From the NCBI GenBank assembly GCA_963667595.2, contig CAXXWD010000004.1:1-64000 (forward strand): a stretch of 64,000 nucleotides of DNA, written 5' to 3'. A program made the translations under genes and the position numbers. This DNA comes from JAHJQZ01 sp963667595. Lineage in GTDB: Bacteria; Pseudomonadota; Alphaproteobacteria; Rhizobiales; Devosiaceae. The notes beneath the pieces are model-generated. The model saw only the letters and a program-made list of their open reading frames with translations, made no database searches and was not told where the DNA came from. Below are positions 54,199-62,109 of the stretch, in pieces. Within the stretch, counting starts at the first letter, position 1; the number at the start of each line of letters is the position of its first letter.

Positions 54199-54906
54199 CT
54201 AGCCGGGATTCTCCGAGGTCAGCCAGGTGATGAGAATTTCCGCGACCGTTTCGGCGTGCTGGGCGAACTCGTCATCGCCCCATTGCAGGTCGAAATTGGC
54301 GGCAAGCGTGAACCGGTTGCTGACCGGGAAATAGCACAGCGACGAAATGAGCACGTAAAGCCGGGTCGGCGAGATATCGCGACAAAAGATGCCTTGCTCG
54401 GCGCCGCGCCTGAGAACGCCGTCCAGATTGCGCAAGAGGCGCGATTGTATTTCGTGTCGGTCGGCAAGCTTGGAGACCGTGACGCCGCCGCGCAGGTTTT
54501 CCGTGCTCAACATGGCGATGAACCAGGGATGCCGCCGGTAATGGTTGACGGTGAACTTGACCAGTTGGCGGATGGCTTCCTTCGGCGGCAGTTCCTCGAG
54601 GCTGAGTTCGAGTTCTGCGCTTCGGATCTGCACATAGGCCTCGCGCAGCGCGGCGGCGTAAAGGTCTTCCTTGTCGCCGAAATAGTCGTAGAGCAGCGGC
54701 TTGGAAACGCCGGCACGCGTGGCGATGCGATCGACCCGGGCGCCTTCGTATCCGGCCGAGGAAAACTCGAAAAGCGCCGCCTGCAGAATGGCCTGACGCG
54801 AAACGTTCGAATCGCGCTGCCCGCGCTTCTTGCGAACGATCTCTATGCCGGACGATCCGACACCCGGGTGTTTTCCCTTTTCGGTGTGTTTTCCCTTTTC
54901 GGCCAT
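54199..54906 (-). CDS. TetR-family transcriptional regulator
   Basis: 235 aa. Helix-turn-helix AILQAALFEFSSAGYEGARV, DRIATRAGVSKPLLYDYFGD, then KEDLYAAALREAY; the helical ligand domain ends in ETVAEILITWLTSENPG. The first 30 residues are an extra basic tail with a tandem repeat (EKGKHT, EKGKHP), encoded by an 18-base direct repeat at 54868-54902. The real start might lie further in. It sits 27 bases after tctA in the same direction, so it is likely part of that operon and may control it through the TTACC-type sites seen upstream of tctC and the third oxidoreductase. Confidence 0.9.
   Translation of the reverse strand: MAEKGKHTEKGKHPGVGSSGIEIVRKKRGQRDSNVSRQAILQAALFEFSSAGYEGARVDRIATRAGVSKPLLYDYFGDKEDLYAAALREAYVQIRSAELELSLEELPPKEAIRQLVKFTVNHYRRHPWFIAMLSTENLRGGVTVSKLADRHEIQSRLLRNLDGVLRRGAEQGIFCRDISPTRLYVLISSLCYFPVSNRFTLAANFDLQWGDDEFAQHAETVAEILITWLTSENPG
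54868..54902. repeat. 18-bp direct repeat at the tetR 5' end
   Basis: GTGTTTTCCCTTTTCGG occurs at 54868-54884 and 54886-54902. It adds a six-residue repeat to the protein and is prone to slippage, giving length variants. Confidence 0.8.
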
Positions 54907-54933
54907 GTCCGTTTCACCGTCTCCGCGACCGCG

Positions 54934-56439
54934 CTAGCGCCGCACCAGTTTACTGAATCCGCGACGAACCGCAGGAATGGAAAACAACACCGTTATCAGG
55001 ATGATAATGGCAAATGTCGCCGAGATGGGACGCGTCAGGAACGGTTCGAGACTCCCATTCGACAGTGTAAGACCGCGCCTGAGGCTCTTGTCCAGCAGGT
55101 CGCCCAGAATAATCCCGAGCACCAGGGGTGCCATCGGATAGTCGAGCCGCCTCAGCACATAGCCGATAATGCCGAACACGAACATGACCCAGATGTCGAA
55201 GATGCGCTGCGACAGGGCATAGGGGCCGATTACGCACATGGTGAACACGATCGGCATCAGATAGGCGCGCGGGATCTTGAGAACCTGGATGAACACAGGC
55301 GTCAGCAGGATGCCGAACGTGCCGATGGCGATCGTGGTGAAGATCAGCATGACCGCGACCTGATAGATGAAATTCGGCTGGTCGAACATGATCATCGGGC
55401 CCGGCCGTATGCCGTGGATGTAAAGCGCCGCGATCAGGACCGCCGCCGAGGACGAACCGGGAACCCCGAGCGTCAGGGTCGGGATGAGCGATCCCGGCAC
55501 CACGGCGCTGTTGCCGGTTTCGGCCGCTGTCAGGCCTTCCATGCTGCCCTTGCCGAATTCTTCGCTTTCCTTGGACCCCTGCTTGGCGGCGGCGTAGCTG
55601 GCCCAGGCGCCGATATCCTCGCCCACGCCGGGAATGATGCCGACCATCGTGCCGACGATGCCCGACTGAAACACCGTGCGCTTGTAGGTCATCAGCTTCT
55701 TCCACATCGCGCCGAGCGCCGCATGTTCGGGCTTTTCCTGCGTCAGCTTGGCGTCGGGCCGGGACATGGTGAACAAAACCTCGGCGAAACCGAAGGCGCC
55801 GACCATCGCCGGAATAAGGGCGATGCCGCCGTTCATTTCCGGGATGCCCATGTTGAAGCGCACGAAAGAGTGGATGCCGTCGGAGCCGATCATGGCGACC
55901 GACAACCCGAGAATGCCGGCCATGTAGCCCTTGGCGGGGTGGCCGGACTTGGTCAACTGGCCGGAAATGATGATGCCGAACAGCGCCAGCCAGAAATATT
56001 CGAACGAGCCGAACCGCATGGCCGCCGCCGCCAGTGGCGGCGCGATGAGAATGAGCAAGAGGATGCCGACCAGGGTGCCCATGGCCGAACCGAGCGTGGC
56101 CATGCCCATGGCGAATCCGGCCCGGCCCTGCTTGGCCAGCGGAAAGCCGTCGAGCGAGGTCGCGGCGCTGGCCGGCGTACCGGGAATGTTGAGCAGGATG
56201 GCGCTGCGCGAGCCGCCATAGATGGCGCCGACATACATGCCCAACAGGACGAGAATGGCCGCATCCGGGTCGAGCGAATAGGTGAGCGTGGTCATCAGTG
56301 CCACGCCCATGGTGGAGGTCAGGCCCGGCAGGGCGCCGACGAAAATGCCAAGGAGCGTGGCCCAGATGACATGGAAGATCATCACGGGCGTCAACATCAT
56401 GGTGAAGCCCGAACCGAGGGCTGCAAGGGTCGCGGTCAT
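54934..56439 (-). CDS. tctA: Tripartite tricarboxylate transporter, large permease (TctA family)
   Basis: 501 aa inner-membrane protein with about twelve hydrophobic segments. Family signatures are GALPGLTSTMGVALMTTLTY, YGGSRSAILLNIPGTPASAA, GIIPGVGEDIGAWASYAAAK and TAAETGNSAVVPGSLIPTLT with LGVPGSSSAAVL. TctA forms the channel of a sodium- or proton-driven importer of carboxylates together with TctB and TctC. Start 56439 overlaps the tctB stop as ATGA; the longer frame has no support. In a uronate locus the cargo may be a sugar acid (inference). Confidence 0.93.
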   Translation of the reverse strand: MTATLAALGSGFTMMLTPVMIFHVIWATLLGIFVGALPGLTSTMGVALMTTLTYSLDPDAAILVLLGMYVGAIYGGSRSAILLNIPGTPASAATSLDGFPLAKQGRAGFAMGMATLGSAMGTLVGILLLILIAPPLAAAAMRFGSFEYFWLALFGIIISGQLTKSGHPAKGYMAGILGLSVAMIGSDGIHSFVRFNMGIPEMNGGIALIPAMVGAFGFAEVLFTMSRPDAKLTQEKPEHAALGAMWKKLMTYKRTVFQSGIVGTMVGIIPGVGEDIGAWASYAAAKQGSKESEEFGKGSMEGLTAAETGNSAVVPGSLIPTLTLGVPGSSSAAVLIAALYIHGIRPGPMIMFDQPNFIYQVAVMLIFTTIAIGTFGILLTPVFIQVLKIPRAYLMPIVFTMCVIGPYALSQRIFDIWVMFVFGIIGYVLRRLDYPMAPLVLGIILGDLLDKSLRRGLTLSNGSLEPFLTRPISATFAIIILITVLFSIPAVRRGFSKLVRR

Positions 56440-56939
56440 GGCAGCCTCACCAGGAATCCGTGCTCGAACATGTAGGCGATGGCCCCCGTTATGACGATCG
56501 CCACCGTTGCGGCGAAAACTCCCGTCTTGAAGCGTATCGCCCAGGTCGCCTTCACCAGCCGATCCCATTCGGCATAGATGATGAAGACGAAGACGAACAG
56601 GCTAGAGGCGAACCAGTAATGGATGTGCCCGACCAGTCCCAGGGCATAGATGCCGGCAAGAACCGCGACGGCGACAAAGCTCTTGATTTCACCCAGTCCG
56701 ATTACCGCTTCGGGATCGGTCTTGTCCGCAACGGACGGCTTGCGGCTGGCGAAAAAGATGATGACGGCCAGGATGAAGATGGCCGCGCCCAGAAACATCG
56801 GCACGAGACCGGGAATGGACGCAGGGTGAATCTGGCGGATTTCGAGGCGATCCATGGTGAACCCGCCCCAGAGCTCCGCCAGTCCGACGACCATGAGTAT
56901 GGCCGCAACGACACTGTCAAGAGTACGCTTGTCTATCAT
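56436..56939 (-). CDS. tctB: Tripartite tricarboxylate transporter, small permease (TctB family)
   Basis: 167 aa with four hydrophobic segments: LDSVVAAILMVVGLAELWGG, VPMFLGAAIFILAVIIFFAS, IKSFVAVAVLAGIYALGLVG and GVFAATVAIVITGAIAYMFE. HPASIPGLVPMFLG is a typical TctB phrase. Start 56939 after GGGGAAG. Overlaps tctA as ATGA. It lies 150 bases after tctC, with a strong hairpin in that gap that probably sets the high ratio of binding protein to permease. Confidence 0.88.
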   Translation of the reverse strand: MIDKRTLDSVVAAILMVVGLAELWGGFTMDRLEIRQIHPASIPGLVPMFLGAAIFILAVIIFFASRKPSVADKTDPEAVIGLGEIKSFVAVAVLAGIYALGLVGHIHYWFASSLFVFVFIIYAEWDRLVKATWAIRFKTGVFAATVAIVITGAIAYMFEHGFLVRLP

Positions 56940-57042
56940 TGATCTTCCCCGATCCCTCACATGCACTTAAGCACAAAGGCGATCTGGAATCGAACGGTTG
57001 CGGCGTAAGCCGACAACGCGACCGAAAGTGATGACGGGGATC

Positions 57043-57075
57043 GGCAGGGTCCCGCTTTCACGTGGGGACCCTGCC
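57043..57075. terminator. Hairpin between tctC and tctB
   Basis: 11-bp stem GGCAGGGTCCC / GGGACCCTGCC (57043-57053, 57065-57075). There is no T run on the tctC strand, so it is more likely a partial terminator or RNA-stabilising hairpin than a full stop. Confidence 0.55.
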
Positions 57076-57090
57076 CTTTTCCGACAAATT

Positions 57091-58107
57091 TTAGTCGCAG
57101 GACACTCCGATCGCGGACGGGTCAAGCACGGCCTGTCCACGGCCCTTGAGGGCGCACGCCTGCTGGGCGATGATCGGCATGGCGGCCTCGCGGGCCTTTT
57201 CGCCAAAGCTCGGCATGAAGATCGCGCCGCGCTGGGTGGCATAGGCCTTGAGCGCATCCGCGTTCATGACGGCTTCCGCCCAGATCTTGTCGACGGTGTC
57301 ATAGACGTCCTGGGGCGCACCCTTGGGAATGAAGACGCCGAAATAGCCGGGCGCGATCGGGAAGTCAGCGATGAAGTCGGTGATCGGCGGAATGGGATCG
57401 ATCCCCTCAATCACGAGCGGAGAATCGGACAGAACCGCAAGCGGACGCAGCATGCCGGCGCGGATCTGTTCAGTCTGCTCGACGGCAAGCTGGGTGGTCG
57501 CATCGACTTCGCCCGAAGCCGTGGCCAGAACGGCCGGCGCACCGCCATCATAGGTCACCATGCGGGCCTTGATGCCGCCCGGCACCGCGTTGGAGATGGT
57601 GGCGAAAGCCATGCCGCCCGAAGAGGTGATACCGGCAGTGCCGACATTCAGCTCCTTGGACTTCAGGTCCGCCAGAAGGTCCTCGAACGTCTTGTACGGG
57701 GAGTTGGCGCCGACGGAAACGAGCGGGGCGTTGGCGACATGCAGATAGACGCGATAGTCGTCGATGCTCGTGTCCGGAATGAGCCCGGAAATCGAGTAGG
57801 TGGCGACGTCGGCGACCGCATTGGCGGTCCAGGTATAGCCGTCGCGCGCGGCGTCGAGCGCCGCCTTGGTTCCGATCGAACCCGAAGCACCGGGCTGATT
57901 GACGATGACGACCGGGGTTCCCAGAGCTTCTTCCAGGATCGGCGCGACCACGCGGGTCACCTGGTCGGTGGACCCACCGGCCGACCACGGCACGATGACG
58001 TTGATGGGGTGATCGGGCTTCCAGTCGGCGGCAATGGCGCCTCCGGCACTCATTGCAACAGCCAGTACCGTACCGGCAAGCAGGGCATTCAGGGCACGTG
58101 TTTTCAT
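57091..58107 (-). CDS. tctC: Tripartite tricarboxylate transporter binding protein (TctC/Bug family)
   Basis: 338 aa periplasmic protein. Signal peptide MKTRALNALLAGTVLAVAMS with cleavage at AIAAD. Bug-family motifs: NVIVPWSAGGSTDQVTRVVA, VVIVNQPGASGSIGTKAALD, KELNVGTAGITSSGGMAFAT, and APGYFGVFIPKGAPQDVYDT. It is first in the tctC-tctB-tctA-tetR operon. A TTACC-type inverted repeat lies 25-42 bases upstream of the start. Bug proteins bind carboxylates or aromatic acids; the ligand here is unknown. Confidence 0.92.
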   Translation of the reverse strand: MKTRALNALLAGTVLAVAMSAGGAIAADWKPDHPINVIVPWSAGGSTDQVTRVVAPILEEALGTPVVIVNQPGASGSIGTKAALDAARDGYTWTANAVADVATYSISGLIPDTSIDDYRVYLHVANAPLVSVGANSPYKTFEDLLADLKSKELNVGTAGITSSGGMAFATISNAVPGGIKARMVTYDGGAPAVLATASGEVDATTQLAVEQTEQIRAGMLRPLAVLSDSPLVIEGIDPIPPITDFIADFPIAPGYFGVFIPKGAPQDVYDTVDKIWAEAVMNADALKAYATQRGAIFMPSFGEKAREAAMPIIAQQACALKGRGQAVLDPSAIGVSCD

Positions 58108-58131
58108 TGTTTCCTCCTAGATTCCTCCTTG

Positions 58132-58149
58132 TTACCTACTGGTAGGTTA
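58132..58149. promoter_or_regulatory. TetR-type operator candidate upstream of tctC
   Basis: TTACCTACTGGTAGGTTA, an inverted repeat (ACCTAC / GTAGGT around TG). A related TTACCAACTAGTCAGTAG lies upstream of the third oxidoreductase at 60488. TetR regulators commonly recognise TTACCnACTnGTnnGTAA. Confidence 0.65.
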
Positions 58150-58333
58150 TGTTTATCGTCAGGAGGGGTCAATACCGATTTTCGGTCTCGCACCGGCAAA
58201 GTCATCGAGAAAAAACGCTTCATTCCAGGGCAAAACGTTCGTCGCATGACAAACGGTCACCACCGGCGTCGCGCCGCTTCCGGCAAGCGCCCGATGCCGT
58301 TCCGGCAGACGGGAGACAAGAAAAAACGACGGC

Positions 58334-59176
58334 TCAGCAGTACGTTGCGGCGCGTTCGATAATGGTTGTCATGACCTCGTCGGCATCACGTTTCCACCAG
58401 GTGTTGGCGGAAAAAATCTCGACCTCCACCAAGCCGTCGAATCCATTGGCTTCAACGGAGTGACGCAGTTTCTTGAGGTCGATGACACCATCGCCCATCA
58501 TGCCGCGATCGTTCAGCATGTCGGTGGTCGGCACCAGCCAGTCGCAGACATGAAACGCCATCAGGCGATCGACGCCCGCACGCAGGATCTGGTCGTGAAC
58601 CTCGGGGTCCCACCAGACGTGATAGGCGTCCACGGCCACGCCGATGCCATCGTCGAGCCGGTCGCAGATGTCGAGCGCTTGACGCATCGTATTCACGCAG
58701 GCCCGGTCGGCGGTATACATCGGATGCAGCGGTTCGATCGCCAGTTTGACGCCGACCGAACGCGCGTATTCGAGTGTTGAGGCCAAGCCGTCCTCAACGG
58801 TGCTTCTGGCCTCATCGAGATCGCGCGATCCGGCCGGCAGACCGCCGACGACGAAAACCAGACACGCCGCGCCTATGCGCGCGGCTTCGTCGACCGCGCG
58901 CCGGTTGTCGTCCAAAACGGCCTGGGTCAGCGTCCCCTCGGCGGTGAACATGCCGCCCCGGCACAGTCCGGAAACGCCAAGCCCGGCGTCGCGGATGGCG
59001 CGCGCGGCCTTGTCGACGCCCATATCGTGCAGCACGTCGCGCCAGGGGGAGATGCCGCCGAACCCGTGTCGCGCGCAGCCCTCGATGGACTGGGCCAGAG
59101 TCCATTGTGCCTTGACGGTCGCCGTGTTGAGGGAGAGCCGTTCCGGATTTACCACACTGTCGATCTGAAAAGTCAT
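58334..59176 (-). CDS. Sugar phosphate isomerase/epimerase-like TIM-barrel protein
   Basis: 280 aa, AP-endonuclease-2 type TIM barrel. Features: GGISPWRDVLHDMGVDKAAR, CLVFVVGGLPAGSRDLDEAR, VKLAIEPLHPMYTADRACVN (Glu metal ligand), GIGVAVDAYHVWWDPEV (Asp and His) and LMAFHVCDWLVPTTDMLNDR (His, Asp). The metal-binding set for an epimerase or isomerase is complete. The start at 59176 (MTFQIDSVVN) is used. It follows the third oxidoreductase in the same direction with a tiny open frame between. Pairs of this kind often act on keto- or inositol-type sugars, but the reaction is not known. Confidence 0.87.
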   Translation of the reverse strand: MTFQIDSVVNPERLSLNTATVKAQWTLAQSIEGCARHGFGGISPWRDVLHDMGVDKAARAIRDAGLGVSGLCRGGMFTAEGTLTQAVLDDNRRAVDEAARIGAACLVFVVGGLPAGSRDLDEARSTVEDGLASTLEYARSVGVKLAIEPLHPMYTADRACVNTMRQALDICDRLDDGIGVAVDAYHVWWDPEVHDQILRAGVDRLMAFHVCDWLVPTTDMLNDRGMMGDGVIDLKKLRHSVEANGFDGLVEVEIFSANTWWKRDADEVMTTIIERAATYC

Positions 59177-59180
59177 GAAG

Positions 59181-59282
59181 TCATGCCTCTGGAGCCGTGT
59201 GCGAAAGGTGGGGGCCGGTTCTCGCGACGAACACCACAAAATCGCCAAAGCGGCGCACCATGTGGATGAAGTCGCGGCGCAT
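59181..59282 (-). CDS. Possible 33-aa small protein between oxidoreductase and isomerase
   Basis: ATG 59282 to TGA 59181, reading MRRDFIHMVRRFGDFVVFVA, then RTGPHLSHTAPEA. It has AGGGAG about 12 bases upstream, starts 25 bases after the oxidoreductase stop, and ends four bases before the isomerase ATG, filling the gap almost exactly. No family is recognised. It may be a real small protein or a translational coupling leader; chance is not excluded. Confidence 0.3.
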   Translation of the reverse strand: MRRDFIHMVRRFGDFVVFVARTGPHLSHTAPEA

Positions 59283-59307
59283 GCAAGCCGGCTCCCTGCC
59301 CGAAACC

Positions 59308-60462
59308 CTAGAACTCGAGATCCGGCAGATCGATCCAGCGCCGCTCGCGTGCGCTCTGATAGCCCAGCTCCGCCAATTGCACGCCCTTGGCACCTTCGGC
59401 AAGGGTGTATTTCCAGGGACCGTCTTCCAGGACGTGGCGCAGGAACTCTTCCCACTGCACCTTGAAGCCGTTGTCCATGGGCGCATTGTCCGGAACCTCT
59501 TCCCAGTCGGCGAAGAAGTCGAGCTTCTGCGGTTCGTCGGGATTCCACACGGGCTTGGGCGTGTTCACCCGGTGCTGGCTATAGCATTTGTGCAGGCCGG
59601 CGACCGCCGAGCCGTGCGTGCCGTCGATCTGAAAGGTCACCAGATCGTCGCGACGCACACGGGTGCACCAGCTCGAATTGATATGGGCGACAACACCGCC
59701 TTCGAGCATGAAACTCGCATAGGCCGCATCGTCGGCCGTCGCCGTGTATTTGTTGCCGTTCTCGTCCCAGCGCTCCGGGATATGCGTCGCGATGGTGCAG
59801 CTGACCGACTTGACCGGCGCCACGACGTTGTCGAGCACGTAGCGCCAATGGCACAGCATGTCCGAGACCATGCCGCCGCCCTCCTCGGCGCGATAGTTCC
59901 AGCTCGGCCGCTGCGCCGGCATCCAGTCGCCTTCGAAAACCCAATAGCCGAACTCGCCCTTGATCGACAGGATGCGGCCGAAAAAGCCGGCATCGCGCAA
60001 ACGCCTGAGCTTGATGAGACCGGGCAGATAGAGCTTGTCGTGCACGACACCGGTTTTGATGCCCGCCATCCTGGCCAGGCGCACGATGTCGACTGCCTTG
60101 GCGAGATCGTCGGAAATCGGCTTTTCGCAATAGATGTGCTTGCCCGCCTTGATGGCCTTTTCGAGAAGGCTCGGCCGCAACTGCGTCGAAGCGGCATCGA
60201 AAAAGATCGTGTCGTCCGGATTGCCCAGCGCCGCTTCCACATCCGTGGTCCAGCGGGCGATGTTGTACTGTTTGGCCAGCCGTTCGACCTTGTCGGCATT
60301 GCGCCCGACAAGGATCGGATCGGGCATCACCCGCGACCCGTCGGACAGCACGACGCCACCCTGATCGCGAATGGCCAGTATCGAGCGAACGAGGTGTTGA
60401 TTGAGCCCCATCCGACCGGTTACGCCGTGCATGATGATTCCGATCCGCCCGATTTCAGCCAT
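59308..60462 (-). CDS. Gfo/Idh/MocA-family oxidoreductase (3 of 3)
   Basis: 384 aa. Rossmann domain starts GRIGIIMHGVTGRMGLNQHL, an extended form (GVTGRMG), followed by TIFFDAASTQLRPSLLEKAI and KHIYCEKPISDDLAKAVDIV (the EKP motif). The C-terminal domain includes DKLYLPGLIKLRRLRDAGFF, RPSWNYRAEEGGGMVSDMLC and HWRYVLDN, where the His follows the catalytic region. Ribosome site AGGAGG before ATG 60462. A TetR-type operator candidate lies 26 bases upstream. It is longer than and distinct from the other two members, so a different substrate is likely. Confidence 0.9.
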   Translation of the reverse strand: MAEIGRIGIIMHGVTGRMGLNQHLVRSILAIRDQGGVVLSDGSRVMPDPILVGRNADKVERLAKQYNIARWTTDVEAALGNPDDTIFFDAASTQLRPSLLEKAIKAGKHIYCEKPISDDLAKAVDIVRLARMAGIKTGVVHDKLYLPGLIKLRRLRDAGFFGRILSIKGEFGYWVFEGDWMPAQRPSWNYRAEEGGGMVSDMLCHWRYVLDNVVAPVKSVSCTIATHIPERWDENGNKYTATADDAAYASFMLEGGVVAHINSSWCTRVRRDDLVTFQIDGTHGSAVAGLHKCYSQHRVNTPKPVWNPDEPQKLDFFADWEEVPDNAPMDNGFKVQWEEFLRHVLEDGPWKYTLAEGAKGVQLAELGYQSARERRWIDLPDLEF

Positions 60463-60487
60463 TCAATCCTCCTCCGGATCCGTCTTG

Positions 60488-60505
60488 TTACCAACTAGTC
60501 AGTAG
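60488..60505. promoter_or_regulatory. TetR-type operator candidate upstream of oxidoreductase 3
   Basis: TTACCAACTAGTCAGTAG, matching the site upstream of tctC at 12 of 18 positions, including TTACC and ACTnGT. It lies in the 254-base spacer to the divergent GH88-like gene, so both directions may be controlled. The rest of that spacer shows nothing further. Confidence 0.6.
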
Positions 60506-60716
60506 TGTTAGTGTTACTCGTGTTGCGAAGTCAAGAACGCTTGTCTTGTCAGACAAAGCCGTTCCCTCGCAAGCATGATGAGGCGATGGGGACCGGAAGA
60601 GGGGGAAAACGTCGCTGTCGATATAAGATCGCGGTCACGGACCCGGATCAGTCGGACCGCGAACAGGTTTTTTGCACGATACCGGAAACTCGGAAAAAAA
60701 CGTTGGAATACGTGTC

Positions 60717-62093
60717 ATGAAGATCACTCACGAACTGACGCCGGAAGGGCTTTTGCCCGACATTCGCACCATGTGGCAGGTCTCGGGGACCAAGATCCTG
60801 TCGATTGACGCCACGTTCGACAGATCCGTCGGCGCGCCGGTTCACACGGTCGCTGGACGATATAAGCCGCGCGGCTGGACCGACTGGACGCAAGGATTCG
60901 AATTCGGTTCGGCGATCCTGCAGTTCGACGCGACCGGCGACGACCGGTTCTTGGCGCTCGGCCTCGAACGCACACGGCGCGACATGCCGGTGCACATCAC
61001 CCATTTCGGCGTACACGATCACGGTTTCAATCAGGTCTCCACCTACGGCAACCTGCTGCGTCTGATAGCCGAGGGACGTATCCCGCCAAACGCGTGGCAG
61101 AAGGAGTATTTCGAACTGGCCCTCAAGGCCTCGGCGGCGGTTCAGGCACGGCGCTGGACCGATCTCGGCGATGGCGCCGGTTATATCCACTCCTTCAACG
61201 GCCCGCATTCGCTGTTCATCGACACCATGCGCACCCTCAGAATTCTCGCCCTCGGGCACAAGCTCGGCCATGTGGTCAAGGGCGAAGGCGATGCCGTCAT
61301 TTCGCTTCTCGGCCGGCTGGTCGCCCATGCCCGCACCACCGCGCAATACAACCTGTTCTGGGGCGAAGGGCGCGACATCTGGGACGAACGCGGTCGCACC
61401 GCCCATGAAGCGATCTTCAACACGGCCAATGGCGCTTTCCGCTGCGTTGGCACCCAGCAGGGCTATTCGGGCTATTCGACCTGGACGCGCGGGCTTTCCT
61501 GGGCCATGACCGGGTTTGCCGAACTTCTCGAATTCCTCGAGACGCTCGACGAGACGGACCTCGCCGCATTCGGCACCAAGGCGGACATCATCGACCTGTT
61601 CGATCGCGCCGCGTCAGCGACCTGCGATTTCTACATCGCCCACACCACCACTGACGGCATTCCCTATTGGGACACCGGCGCGCCCGGTCTCAGGGAACTC
61701 GGCGACGTCTATGCCCGCCCCTCCGAACCGGACAACGATATCGAGCCGGTCGATTCCTCGGCGGCGGCAATTGGCGCGCAAGGGCTCATCCGTTACGGCA
61801 ACTGGCTCGCCGCGCGCAAAAACCCGAACGCCTCAACCTATGTTCAGGCCGGCCTCGGGGTCTTGCAGACGCTGCTCTCACCGCGCTATCTCAGCGCCGA
61901 TCCCGATCATCAGGGCCTGGTGCTGCATTCCCAGTATCATCGTCCGAACGGCTGGGATCACGTTCAGCCGGGCCGGCGCAATCCCTCCGGCGAGGCGACC
62001 ATGTGGGGCGATTATCACATGCGCGAACTGGCCCTTCTGGTTCAACGTCTGGCCACGGCGAACGCCCCCTACCCGACCTTCTTTTCCATCTGA
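60717..62093 (+). CDS. GH88/GH105-like (alpha/alpha)6 glycoside hydrolase
   Basis: 458 aa cytoplasmic protein, divergent from the GH88 at 45.5 kb but with the same layout: GVHDHGFNQVSTYGNLLRLI (first Asp), SLFIDTMRTLRILALGHKLG (second Asp), YSTWTRGLSWAMTGFAELLE, IPYWDTGAPGLRELGDVYAR, VDSSAAAIGAQGLIRYG and WGDYHMRELALLVQRL. These parallel the blocks of unsaturated uronyl hydrolases. Start 60717. The SDR gene follows 16 bases after its stop, so the two form a unit. An unsaturated uronyl hydrolase of different linkage preference is the best guess; I am less sure than for the other copy. Confidence 0.75.
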   Translation: MKITHELTPEGLLPDIRTMWQVSGTKILSIDATFDRSVGAPVHTVAGRYKPRGWTDWTQGFEFGSAILQFDATGDDRFLALGLERTRRDMPVHITHFGVHDHGFNQVSTYGNLLRLIAEGRIPPNAWQKEYFELALKASAAVQARRWTDLGDGAGYIHSFNGPHSLFIDTMRTLRILALGHKLGHVVKGEGDAVISLLGRLVAHARTTAQYNLFWGEGRDIWDERGRTAHEAIFNTANGAFRCVGTQQGYSGYSTWTRGLSWAMTGFAELLEFLETLDETDLAAFGTKADIIDLFDRAASATCDFYIAHTTTDGIPYWDTGAPGLRELGDVYARPSEPDNDIEPVDSSAAAIGAQGLIRYGNWLAARKNPNASTYVQAGLGVLQTLLSPRYLSADPDHQGLVLHSQYHRPNGWDHVQPGRRNPSGEATMWGDYHMRELALLVQRLATANAPYPTFFSI

Positions 62094-62109
62094 CACAAGG
62101 ATCTCCGAC

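Noticed and set aside
54079..56475. 798-codon rightward frame opposite tetR and tctA
   Set aside because: Shadow frame of the TctA membrane protein; repetitive His/Arg/Gln content and no start signal.
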